NCBI GenBank assembly: GCA_900542765.1
Contig: UQOX01000021.1
Coordinates: 1-46,680 of the forward strand
Reading direction: 5' to 3'
Origin: an uncultured Porphyromonadaceae bacterium
GTDB lineage: Bacteria > Bacteroidota > Bacteroidia > Bacteroidales > UBA11471
DNA: 46,680 nt
Part shown: in pieces, positions 26,539 to 34,881 of the stretch
How positions within the stretch are numbered: the first letter of the stretch is position 1
How the letters are laid out: every line of letters begins with the position of its first letter
Made by a program: the position numbers and the translations under genes
Notes under the pieces: generated by a model
The model's input: only the letters and a program-made list of their open reading frames with translations
The model's database searches: none
Told to the model about the DNA's origin: nothing

Positions 26539-29500
26539 TTAGAAGTTAATGTTAAATCCGAACGAGAAGCGGCGGCTGCGAGGCGTTTGGGCATCGTCTT
26601 CGGACAAATCTGTCACTTTCGAAGGAAGACTCACTTCGGGGTCTTGTCCTTTGTAGTTGGTAAAGGTCAAGAGGTCATAACCGGTAACAAATATATTCAG
26701 CCCATTGATTTTCATCTTCTTACAGATATTTTTTGGTATGCTGTAAGAGAGCGAAAGCGTTTTGAGGCGGAGGAACGAGCAATCCTCAACGAAGCGGTCA
26801 GAACCCAGATAGTTCAATCCGTAGTTATAGAGCGCGCGCGGGATTTCGGTCTGATCGCCCTCGGTACGCCAACGATTGAGCACGGCTGTACTTTGGTTGT
26901 CGCGGTTATACATGGCCTCGGCGTCCATACGGGCACTGTTGATAACCTTCTGACCCAAACGGTAGTGGAAGAATATCGTCAAGGCCAAATTTTTCCACTT
27001 CACGTTGACACCACCACCACCGGTTACCATCGGGTTGCAGTTACCGAGGTAAACGACATCGTTTTCGTCGATTTTACCATCGTGGTTGATATCCTCATAC
27101 TTGGCATCACCGGGATAACATACATAGGTACCGTTCTTCATGACAATAGGCTCGCCATTGAGGTTATACATGATGTTGTTCTCGGCATCGCGGGCATAAG
27201 TATCTTCGGTATTCTGATATACTCCCTGGTAACGGAATCCATAGAACGAACCGACTGCCACACCGGTTTCGAGGCGTTGGGCATAAGAGCCGTTCGAGAA
27301 AGAGAAGGTCTCTTCGGAAAGGTTCTCGGGCAATTCAAGAATCTTATTGACGTTACGGTTGATGTTGAAGTTGGCCGACACGGTCCAATCCTTGTTGCGG
27401 AATATTTCATAATCGATGCGATATTCCCAACCGGTATTGCTCAACTTACCCGAGTTGTAGTGAGCCAACTGGCCGCTCGAATATCCCACCGTAGAGGGAA
27501 TCTTCACTTTGGTCTGCAACAAGTCATCGGTCACTTTATGGTAGTAATCGAAGGTCATGGTCATCTTGTTGTCCATGAAGCCGAGGTCGGTACCGATGTT
27601 GTACTCGGTCGATGTTTCCCATTTCAAGTTGTTGAGTTGCATCGAGTTGGGAGCGATGGCGGCATTGGTGTTGTAGTTGCCGATGGCCGAGTAGGTTCCG
27701 ATATAGGGAGCCGTTCCGCTGGGAGCGTTACCACTTTGTCCCCAGCTGGCACGGAGTTTCAACTGGTTCCACCAGTCGAGCGATTCCATAAAATACTCGT
27801 CCTGCATGTGCCAAGCCACACCCACGGAGGGGAAGATACCCCAACGGTTTTCTTTGGCCAAAGAAGAGCGGCCTTCACCGTTGACGGTAAAGCTGAACAC
27901 ATAACGGTCGAGCAGGTTGTAATTGACCATACCCACAGCACCCATGATGCGCGACTCCGAGGTTCCCGACCCGAGATTTATGATAGAACCGCCGGCTACG
28001 GGGTCGGACATACCGGGTGAGGCTACACCGTAAACGGCTTCGGCCGAGTTGGAGCTGCGCGATTGCTCGGTGCGCCACAAGGCGGTAGCCGTGAGGCCGT
28101 GAATGCCAAACTGACGGCGGAAGATAAACTTGTTCTCGGTTTGCAGCGAAAGGTTGTTGGAATAACCGTCGTAGCTATAATTGGCGTTGCTGTTGTCGAT
28201 CGAGAAGTCGCCGGCCGTCTGCGGCAGGAACTGACGGGTCTTGACGGTTTTGAACTTCATGGCCACCCAACCGGTCCAAGTCAAGCCGGGAAGGATATGG
28301 TAATTGGCCCTATAGGTAATGCGTTCCTCGCGTTGGTAGGTCTTATTGTAGCTCTCATTGGCCATGATAATGGGGTGATAATTCTTTCCTGAATTCTTAC
28401 TTACATCAACTGATGCCGCACCTTGAAACTCTTCGGCATTCTGACGAATGAAATAGTTGTCGGTAGGCAGGCCGGTGGCATCGTCGATCCAATAAGGACT
28501 CTTGTTGGGCATCTTGCGCATGGCTTCTGCCCGGACATCATCAGAGAAAGGTTCATCTTTTTGGGTATCGGTGTAGGCAAACTCGGCATACATGTCGAAC
28601 TTGTCGGAGAAGCGGTAGGTCAAGTTGTAGTTGGCCGTGATACGGTCGAGACCGGTTCCGACGCTGGTACCACCCTCGTTCATGTAAGAGAGCGAGAAGC
28701 GGTAAGTGGCTTTTTCACCACCACCCGACATCGAGAAGCTGTTATCGTAAATCCAAGCATTCTTGGTAATGGCCGAGAGCCAGTCGGTATCGGCATTATA
28801 CTCATCGAAATAACGCCATGTGGGCATGTATCCGATTTCGGGGGTGTCGAACAGCAGTTCGAGAAGCGACGAAGAGTTTTGGATACCTTGTGCATTGGCC
28901 GTGTTCCAGATGGCGTCTTGCATATAGGCCACATATTGGTCGCCGTTGAGCATCGGTATCGATTCGGGCTCGACTTTCACCGTGAACTTCGACGAGAAGG
29001 TGAAGTTGGTTTTTCCGCGGGCACCTTTCTTGGTCGTAATCAAGAGCACGCCGTTGGCGGCCTTCGTTCCGTAAATAGCGGTAGAGGCGGCATCTTTCAA
29101 TACCTCGACCGACTCGATATCATAGGGGTTGAGGTTCAACATGTCGGCAAAATCCTCATTGTTGGCCGTGTTGAAGTCGAAGCTGTCGTCAATGTCGGTC
29201 GAATAGGGCACACCGTTGATGACGATGAGGGGGTCGGTGTTTGAGTTCAAGGTCGCCGTACCACGGATACGAATCGAACCTTTGGAACCGGGGTCACCAC
29301 CCGAGAGAATATCCACACCGGCGAGACGTCCTTGCAGAGCCTCTTCGATAGAGGATACCGGCAGGGTTTCCACGACACTCGACATGTTGATTTTCTGGGT
29401 AGCAGCAGTCTGCTCACGCACCGAAATACCCATGTCGGACATCTCGGCACGCTGGGCGGCCACCGTCACCTCGCCCAGCTCTTGCGAACTCGACTCCATG

Positions 29501-29829
29501 ACGACGGTCATGGTTTTCTGACCGGTGTAGGCGATACGCTGGGTTTCCATACCGATGAACGAGAACACGAGGGTTGCTGCACCGGAAGGAACACGGAGCG
29601 AGAAGGCACCATTGACATCGGTGGTCACACCGGTCAAGACACGGCGCTGATCGTTCTCTATCGAGACGTTCACGCCAATGGAAGGCTCATGCTTTCCTTG
29701 AATGATTTCATATACTTTACCCGATATAAAGCCCGAATTTGTCTGTGCCGATAGGGTCGTACTGAGAAGCAGGCACAGCAACAGAAGGCTAAACCGGAGC
29801 GGATTTGCGTTGAGAATTCTGTTTTTCAT
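26539..29829 (-). CDS. SusC/RagA family TonB-dependent outer-membrane transporter (first pair)
   Basis: A 1096-residue transporter. It has a signal peptide (cleavage after STTLSAQ), a carboxypeptidase-regulatory-like domain (about 30-115), and a TonB-box-like VTVAAQR segment. The plug carries LQGRLAGVDILSGGDPGSKG and LIVINGVPYSTDIDD with the SusC-specific YGTKAANGVLLITTKKG. The barrel ends in FSFGFNINF. The ATG at 29829 overlaps the stop of the fasciclin gene in an ATGA junction. It is a much more standard SusC than the second one at 17970. It imports the products of surface cleavage with its partner SusD. Confidence 0.96.
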   Translation of the reverse strand: MKNRILNANPLRFSLLLLCLLLSTTLSAQTNSGFISGKVYEIIQGKHEPSIGVNVSIENDQRRVLTGVTTDVNGAFSLRVPSGAATLVFSFIGMETQRIAYTGQKTMTVVMESSSQELGEVTVAAQRAEMSDMGISVREQTAATQKINMSSVVETLPVSSIEEALQGRLAGVDILSGGDPGSKGSIRIRGTATLNSNTDPLIVINGVPYSTDIDDSFDFNTANNEDFADMLNLNPYDIESVEVLKDAASTAIYGTKAANGVLLITTKKGARGKTNFTFSSKFTVKVEPESIPMLNGDQYVAYMQDAIWNTANAQGIQNSSSLLELLFDTPEIGYMPTWRYFDEYNADTDWLSAITKNAWIYDNSFSMSGGGEKATYRFSLSYMNEGGTSVGTGLDRITANYNLTYRFSDKFDMYAEFAYTDTQKDEPFSDDVRAEAMRKMPNKSPYWIDDATGLPTDNYFIRQNAEEFQGAASVDVSKNSGKNYHPIIMANESYNKTYQREERITYRANYHILPGLTWTGWVAMKFKTVKTRQFLPQTAGDFSIDNSNANYSYDGYSNNLSLQTENKFIFRRQFGIHGLTATALWRTEQSRSSNSAEAVYGVASPGMSDPVAGGSIINLGSGTSESRIMGAVGMVNYNLLDRYVFSFTVNGEGRSSLAKENRWGIFPSVGVAWHMQDEYFMESLDWWNQLKLRASWGQSGNAPSGTAPYIGTYSAIGNYNTNAAIAPNSMQLNNLKWETSTEYNIGTDLGFMDNKMTMTFDYYHKVTDDLLQTKVKIPSTVGYSSGQLAHYNSGKLSNTGWEYRIDYEIFRNKDWTVSANFNINRNVNKILELPENLSEETFSFSNGSYAQRLETGVAVGSFYGFRYQGVYQNTEDTYARDAENNIMYNLNGEPIVMKNGTYVCYPGDAKYEDINHDGKIDENDVVYLGNCNPMVTGGGGVNVKWKNLALTIFFHYRLGQKVINSARMDAEAMYNRDNQSTAVLNRWRTEGDQTEIPRALYNYGLNYLGSDRFVEDCSFLRLKTLSLSYSIPKNICKKMKINGLNIFVTGYDLLTFTNYKGQDPEVSLPSKVTDLSEDDAQTPRSRRFSFGFNINF

Positions 29830-32210
29830 AATACCCCATTTATAAAGTGTACACAACCATCGTCAAAGACGAAGGGGAAATAATCATAATCACCAACAAT
29901 GGCCACTTCGCCATTGTAACCGTCTTCGGCCACCTTCACGCTCATCGAAGAGCCGTTGTCATAGACATTGAGATGCACGGCAATCGTCTGCACGGCACCG
30001 TCGACAACCTCGGTGCGCGAGTTGAGGGTGATCAGGCCGCCTTCGGCCTCGGTATCCTCACCCCAGCCGAGGAAGGGGAAGTTCGATATGACTGCGGTGC
30101 TGAGCGGCACGAAATAGACTTTCAGGTAATCTTGCAAGGCGGCAAGGTCGGTCACCACGGAGGCGGCAAAGAAATCGGCCGTCGTAGCGTCGGCATTTGC
30201 CGTCGTCGTGATACCGGGTATCTTACCGGCTACAATCGCCTCTTTTACCGCCTTGTTGGTAGGAATAAACATGAGGCAACTCTCGGTCATGAGGGTAAGA
30301 GACTGCGACTCCTCATCGATCATCTGACCGGTCATCAGCAACTGCATGAAGGCATTGAAGAGGGTGGTCTCATCGGTGCGGAGGGCATACATCATGGGGA
30401 CGAAATTGGAATAAAGCGCGTTGTCGAGACTACCCTCGAAAAGCTTTTGAGCACGGGTGCCGTCGTAAGAATAAGCACGACCGTTGGACCAATCCTCCCC
30501 GCGGAACTTCAACTCTTCAAATTCACAATACACATCGGCTTCGGTCGTGGCGTTGCCCGTGTAGGTGATGAGGTTGTTGAAAAGGAAACTGTTGGTAATT
30601 TTCCCGTCCTTGACATACCAGTAGAGACGATAGTCGGGAGAGAGTGTTCTGAACACATGGTTGCCCGAGAGCGGCAGCTCGGTGAGAGTGGTGGTAGAAC
30701 CGTCGAGCGAAACGACATGGGCATAGACATAACGTTGCTGTGCCGAGCTCGAAAGGTTCGACGTATTGATTTCCAACCTGTCATCTACCGCATCGTAGGT
30801 GATGCCGTTGTAGGCCATCTGCGTGTCGGAGGGATAGAGCACGATATAATTCATCTCATTGGAGCAAAGGGTGCTGATGAGGTCGGAATTACTGAGCATC
30901 AACAGGAAGTTGTTGTAACGCTTGTATTGGTAGGCCGGGCCGGTCACCGCATTGTACTGGGCCGGGGGCGTGAGCACGTCGCAACCATAAAGCGTGCCGT
31001 TGACACAAACCTTGCGGTTTTCCTGGGGAACGGCATCGACGTCGAAGTTAATCACCATGCCTGACGAGTTCTTGATGTCGCCACGGGTAATCTCCTCGGG
31101 GAAGACCACGGAGGCGGTATAGACACTGTTGACGAGAATATCCTGGATAACCGACGTCTTCACCGAATCCCACACCACTTCGTTGCTGGGATAACCGGTT
31201 CCTTCGACGCCGAAATATTCCATATAGAAATTGTCAAGCGCCTCATTGGTAGGAGCAAACACACTATACGAAACCGACGAAAGGGTCGACATCTGCGTAT
31301 AATCGGTCACCGGCCATTCACTGGCAATGTTGGCCATGGGGGCGCGGTGATAATGCTGGTAGAGGTCTTTTCCGTTTCCATAGTCGATGGTGAGCTGCTC
31401 GTCTTTCACATAATAGCTGTATTCATCATAGAAGTCGAGGAAACGGGAATAATTTCCACTCTTGTCCAACTCGGCATAGATGGTATTCAGCGGTTCGAGC
31501 ACCTGATTGATGAGATAGACATATCCGGTAGCCGTGACGATGGAATATTCATCGACCGACGCATTCGACACGTTGAATCCATTGGCACCCGTCCACTGCG
31601 AATTGGGATAAAAATATTCATAGTTATACTGGGCATCGATCAACTTGGTCTGGAACATGCGATAAGAAAAGATCGGAAGGAAACGTTCCAAATGGTAAAC
31701 ATAGCCTTCGAGACCCGTGGTATCGTTTACCACCTCATAAGTAAGATCGTCCTGGCTTTTGGTGCGGAACTTATAATAAAGACCGGCATTCACCATGAGC
31801 TCCTCGTCGGTCGCGCCATCGCCTTCATCGGGACGGAAATTGATCAACTTGCTCTTGTCGAACGAATAATAGAGAATGTGGAAACCGATGAGCTTCTTCA
31901 CCGTCTCGGCACTGAGCTCCTCGATCGAATTCACGCCACATTCGTTTTTGAGATAAGCCGCAAAGGCTTCATCGTTGGGTGCCATCACCGTGTAAACGCC
32001 CTTCCCTTGGAGAATGGGAGCATAACCGGCCATGTCGACACCTTTGAGGAAAATGGTGTAATTGCCTCTTTCTTGCAACGTTTCATAGATACTCCCTTTC
32101 AGCGACTCCGGCGTATCGTAATACGAGAGATTGTCCTGACAAGAAGTCCAAAAAACTGCCAAACAAAGCACACCGCATAGCACAACGTACTTTCCAAATG
32201 CGTTTTTCAT
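29826..32210 (-). CDS. Fasciclin-domain lipoprotein (first gene of the SusCD operon)
   Basis: A 794-residue lipoprotein with lipobox FWTSC. The first fasciclin domain (about 40-180) shows YTVMAPNDEAFAAYLKNE and KLIGFHILYYSF. A second full domain (about 260-420) contains VFAPTNEALDNFYMEYFG. A third segment near 640-790 has LMFIPTNKAVKEAIVAGKIP and ends VHFINGVL, the hallmark ending of fasciclin domains. It is the first gene of the operon, with its own probable promoter. Fasciclin domains mediate adhesion in other proteins; here a surface role in glycan binding or in organising the Sus complex is inferred from position alone. Confidence 0.85.
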   Translation of the reverse strand: MKNAFGKYVVLCGVLCLAVFWTSCQDNLSYYDTPESLKGSIYETLQERGNYTIFLKGVDMAGYAPILQGKGVYTVMAPNDEAFAAYLKNECGVNSIEELSAETVKKLIGFHILYYSFDKSKLINFRPDEGDGATDEELMVNAGLYYKFRTKSQDDLTYEVVNDTTGLEGYVYHLERFLPIFSYRMFQTKLIDAQYNYEYFYPNSQWTGANGFNVSNASVDEYSIVTATGYVYLINQVLEPLNTIYAELDKSGNYSRFLDFYDEYSYYVKDEQLTIDYGNGKDLYQHYHRAPMANIASEWPVTDYTQMSTLSSVSYSVFAPTNEALDNFYMEYFGVEGTGYPSNEVVWDSVKTSVIQDILVNSVYTASVVFPEEITRGDIKNSSGMVINFDVDAVPQENRKVCVNGTLYGCDVLTPPAQYNAVTGPAYQYKRYNNFLLMLSNSDLISTLCSNEMNYIVLYPSDTQMAYNGITYDAVDDRLEINTSNLSSSAQQRYVYAHVVSLDGSTTTLTELPLSGNHVFRTLSPDYRLYWYVKDGKITNSFLFNNLITYTGNATTEADVYCEFEELKFRGEDWSNGRAYSYDGTRAQKLFEGSLDNALYSNFVPMMYALRTDETTLFNAFMQLLMTGQMIDEESQSLTLMTESCLMFIPTNKAVKEAIVAGKIPGITTTANADATTADFFAASVVTDLAALQDYLKVYFVPLSTAVISNFPFLGWGEDTEAEGGLITLNSRTEVVDGAVQTIAVHLNVYDNGSSMSVKVAEDGYNGEVAIVGDYDYFPFVFDDGCVHFINGVL

Positions 32211-32257
32211 AGATTCTCGATAACTTTAAGTGTGTTATGTAATATATATGTTTTTCA

Positions 32258-32265
32258 CAAAATAA
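32258..32265 (-). promoter_or_regulatory. Possible -7 element of the SusCD operon
   Basis: The minus strand reads TTATTTTG, one base off TAnnTTTG, 47 bases before the ATG at 32210. No -33 TTTG is found, as expected for an activator-dependent promoter. It follows directly after the PL1 terminator. Confidence 0.35.
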
Positions 32266-32281
32266 GGTTTACAAGACAACG

Positions 32282-32315
32282 CGTTTCGTCCGCCGGGATT
32301 CCGACGAACGAAACG
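32282..32315 (-). terminator. Stem-loop terminator after the PL1 gene
   Basis: CGTTTCGTCCGCCGG (32282-32296) and CCGACGAACGAAACG (32301-32315) pair at 13 of 15 positions around a 4-base loop. It starts 11 bases beyond the PL1 stop. The T run is weak. It suggests that PL1 and the SusCD operon are separate transcripts. Confidence 0.6.
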
Positions 32316-32326
32316 GTGGTGTAATC

Positions 32327-34426
32327 TTACTGTATGATGAGCGATTCCCGATTGCTGAGAATGTAGTGTCCCCGCGGCAACTTGCCAAACAGCTCACTAT
32401 ACGGCACCTGTTTGAGAATGAGGATACCTACCGTATTGTAGACATCGACCAAGCGGTCGGGATCGGATTGCACATACTCCTCGGCGACAGAGCTGGTAAC
32501 ATTCTCCACCGAAAGCGTAATGATGGCTCCCACCTGGTTACCCGAAAAGCGAAACGGGAGCGTCCCCGTAACCGGCTCGTCAAAAGGAATCGTATGAGTC
32601 GCGGTGCCTCCTGCCGATTTCAACGGAAAGGCATATTGCGACGGAGGATAGGCAACCCCGTTCAACTCAGACAGGTAACCTGCGGCATCGTCATAATTGG
32701 TATAGGCTTCGACTTTGAAAGCCGTCACCTGCTTCCCCGTGGGAATATTTATTGCAAAATCGACATTTTTCGAATATTTGATAGCCGTGGCATTTCCCGT
32801 GGCATATCCTTTTTCAGAGGAGATGGAGAAGCCGTTGTTGAACACCCAGTTTCCGGAGGCGTCATTCTCGGCATAGGTCGTCGAGGAAAAAACCACGTCA
32901 TACGGGCCGACAATATTCTCCGAATCCTTAATCTCTCCCAGCAACTCGCCATCGGAGGTACAAGCATCCATGATATCGGCCACCAAGCCGTTGATATACA
33001 ATTCGAGCATGGTATATCCCTCGACATCGGTATCGTTGCGGTCATCGGGATTGTTCGGGTCGAGGCCATGAGCCCGTTCCCATTCGTCGGGCATACCGTC
33101 ACCGTCGCTGTCAAGGGGCGCCGGAGTCGATTCCAACTCGGGCCAACCCGTAGTGCCATCGGCATAAAAACAATCGTCTTGCGAATTGATAATACCGGGC
33201 AGATTGGAACCGCTGGTAAAGGTAGCTTTGTTCTCCCGCACATCGGCTACCATAATAGAATCGTGGGCATCACGAGAGTAGCATGCACCTGCATATTGAA
33301 GCACTTTTTCATAGGCCACTTCGGCAGCATGGGTCGTCGTCGCATAAAATTTGAGCGGAGCATCGAGACGCATCGTGTCTTTGGTCACAGAAGTAAAGGT
33401 ATTGTCATTACCCGAGTTGGAGATTTGGGCATAAATACCTTTGGTCCAGTTATCGGCCGTCACTTCGGCATTCCCCTCCATGACATTGCCGTCGACATAG
33501 AACTGCCCCCAATGGTGCAACATTGCATACCAATCGTTGTATGACCCATCGGGATTGGTGCAATATTCAAGGGTGCGAATGCCAATAGCGGCAATGCGAT
33601 AAGCGACCGCACCACTTTTTTTGCGTGTGGCGGGACCGGGCTTATAATAATTGTTGTAAATATTCACGTCCATGCCTTCACCACCGTAGCAACCGTTACC
33701 AGCCCAGTTGTATATAACATTGTTACGCATGTCGAGCAATTCCTCCGTCTGCGTACCCGGGCGCGGGCCAAGACGCGGTGTACGGCTTTCGTGGTGGCAC
33801 AACAGATTGTGATGATAGGTAGCTCCTTTGCCGCCCCAGTTTCCTCCATACCCATGAGCACCCTTGCTATGACCTGAATTGCGGAGGCTTTGCGAAATGA
33901 TACACCACTGCACTGTCGTATTTTCATTGCCGTAAATCGAGCAGCACTCGTCGATGCTCCAACTGATGGAACAGTGGTCGACAATAATGTTTGCCTGATC
34001 CATGGCGCCAAGACCATCACCTTCATGATCGGCCACATTCTCATTTCCCAAACGGAAACGCAAGAAACGAAGGATTACATTATTGGCCTTGATGGTAAAC
34101 GGATAACCCGCCACACAGATACCGTCACCGGGAGCCGTCTGTCCTGCCACGGTCACATTGCCTTGCGTAATGGCAAGAGGTGATTCCAAAAAGATTGTTC
34201 CTGAAACATCAAAAACAATGGTTCGAATTCCGGTTTGAGAAAGAGCCCAGCGCAGTGAACCTTCGCCACTGTCGTTCAAATTTGTCACATGGTACACGGC
34301 TCCACCGCGACCGCCGGTCACATATCGGCCATAGCCTTCGGCTCCGGGAAATGCCGGAAGATCCTCGGCTCTACCCATGGTCAAAGCCGAACAGAAACAG
34401 AGAATGAAGAGTAGCGTTTTTTTCAT
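32327..34426 (-). CDS. Secreted pectate lyase (polysaccharide lyase family 1) with T9SS-like sorting domain
   Basis: A 699-residue secreted lyase. It has a signal peptide (cleavage near residue 20) and then FPGAEGYGRYVTGGRGGAVY, the PL1 start. The beta-helix core (about 30-350) has the calcium-binding and active-site region NIIVDHCSISWSIDE and the catalytic arginine block HHESRTPRLGPRPG. A calcium-binding dockerin-like linker, DSDGDGMPDEWERAHGLDP, is near residue 440. The C-terminal about 50 residues, DVYNTVGILILKQVPYSE then LPRGHYILSNRES, resemble a type A sorting domain of type IX secretion. The enzyme splits homogalacturonan by beta-elimination. It is the only recognisable catalytic gene in the PUL. 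Confidence 0.92.
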   Translation of the reverse strand: MKKTLLFILCFCSALTMGRAEDLPAFPGAEGYGRYVTGGRGGAVYHVTNLNDSGEGSLRWALSQTGIRTIVFDVSGTIFLESPLAITQGNVTVAGQTAPGDGICVAGYPFTIKANNVILRFLRFRLGNENVADHEGDGLGAMDQANIIVDHCSISWSIDECCSIYGNENTTVQWCIISQSLRNSGHSKGAHGYGGNWGGKGATYHHNLLCHHESRTPRLGPRPGTQTEELLDMRNNVIYNWAGNGCYGGEGMDVNIYNNYYKPGPATRKKSGAVAYRIAAIGIRTLEYCTNPDGSYNDWYAMLHHWGQFYVDGNVMEGNAEVTADNWTKGIYAQISNSGNDNTFTSVTKDTMRLDAPLKFYATTTHAAEVAYEKVLQYAGACYSRDAHDSIMVADVRENKATFTSGSNLPGIINSQDDCFYADGTTGWPELESTPAPLDSDGDGMPDEWERAHGLDPNNPDDRNDTDVEGYTMLELYINGLVADIMDACTSDGELLGEIKDSENIVGPYDVVFSSTTYAENDASGNWVFNNGFSISSEKGYATGNATAIKYSKNVDFAINIPTGKQVTAFKVEAYTNYDDAAGYLSELNGVAYPPSQYAFPLKSAGGTATHTIPFDEPVTGTLPFRFSGNQVGAIITLSVENVTSSVAEEYVQSDPDRLVDVYNTVGILILKQVPYSELFGKLPRGHYILSNRESLIIQ

Positions 34427-34881
34427 GGCATTCTTTTTATCGTGGCAAATTTCTTAATCCTCCATCAAAATCGAGAGGATTTTTTGCCCAAACAGGTGTA
34501 CTTTTTCTCCTGACGGCTTCTATTGTATTCCCAAAGTGGCTTTTTTGCCTTAATAATAAGGGTGAAACAATCGCACACACAGCCTCCTTCAATAGGCAAA
34601 TATAGCAAAAAATATTTTAAGATTGCTATTAATCCTATTTTTTTTGACAGCCCTCCACAGAAAATTCGTGTCTTTTTTTCAGCCCGACCGACAACACGCC
34701 CCGCCTTTTCTGAAATGTTCCCAAAAGGTGTACTCATTTACCCCCACCCTTTTTCGGACAGGCGCAAAAACAAAAACACACGGGCAGAATAGCGGAGGAG
34801 ATGATGATTGCGCGCGCGGAATATCCGATAGACACAACCACCATCTCCTCCCCAGGGACAAAGAGGCCACAGACCGCAAGG
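34427..34881. other. Intergenic region between PL1 and the HTCS gene with repeated CCCAAA/GGTGTACT elements
   Basis: No gene is seen here. It holds the PL1 promoter, two copies of CCCAAA(C)AGGTGTACT (34487-34502 and 34720-34734), a further TTCCCAAAGTGG (34528-34539), and an imperfect dyad at 34794-34851 (GGAGGAGATGATG and CACCATCTCCTCC) with a 32-base loop that may end the HTCS transcript. Local sequence is richer in A and T than the flanking genes. Confidence 0.5.
34597..34604 (-). promoter_or_regulatory. -7 element of the PL1 gene
   Basis: The minus strand reads TATATTTG, an exact consensus match, leaving a leader of about 165 bases to the ATG at 34426. No -33 TTTG is present, in keeping with activator control. 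Confidence 0.5.
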
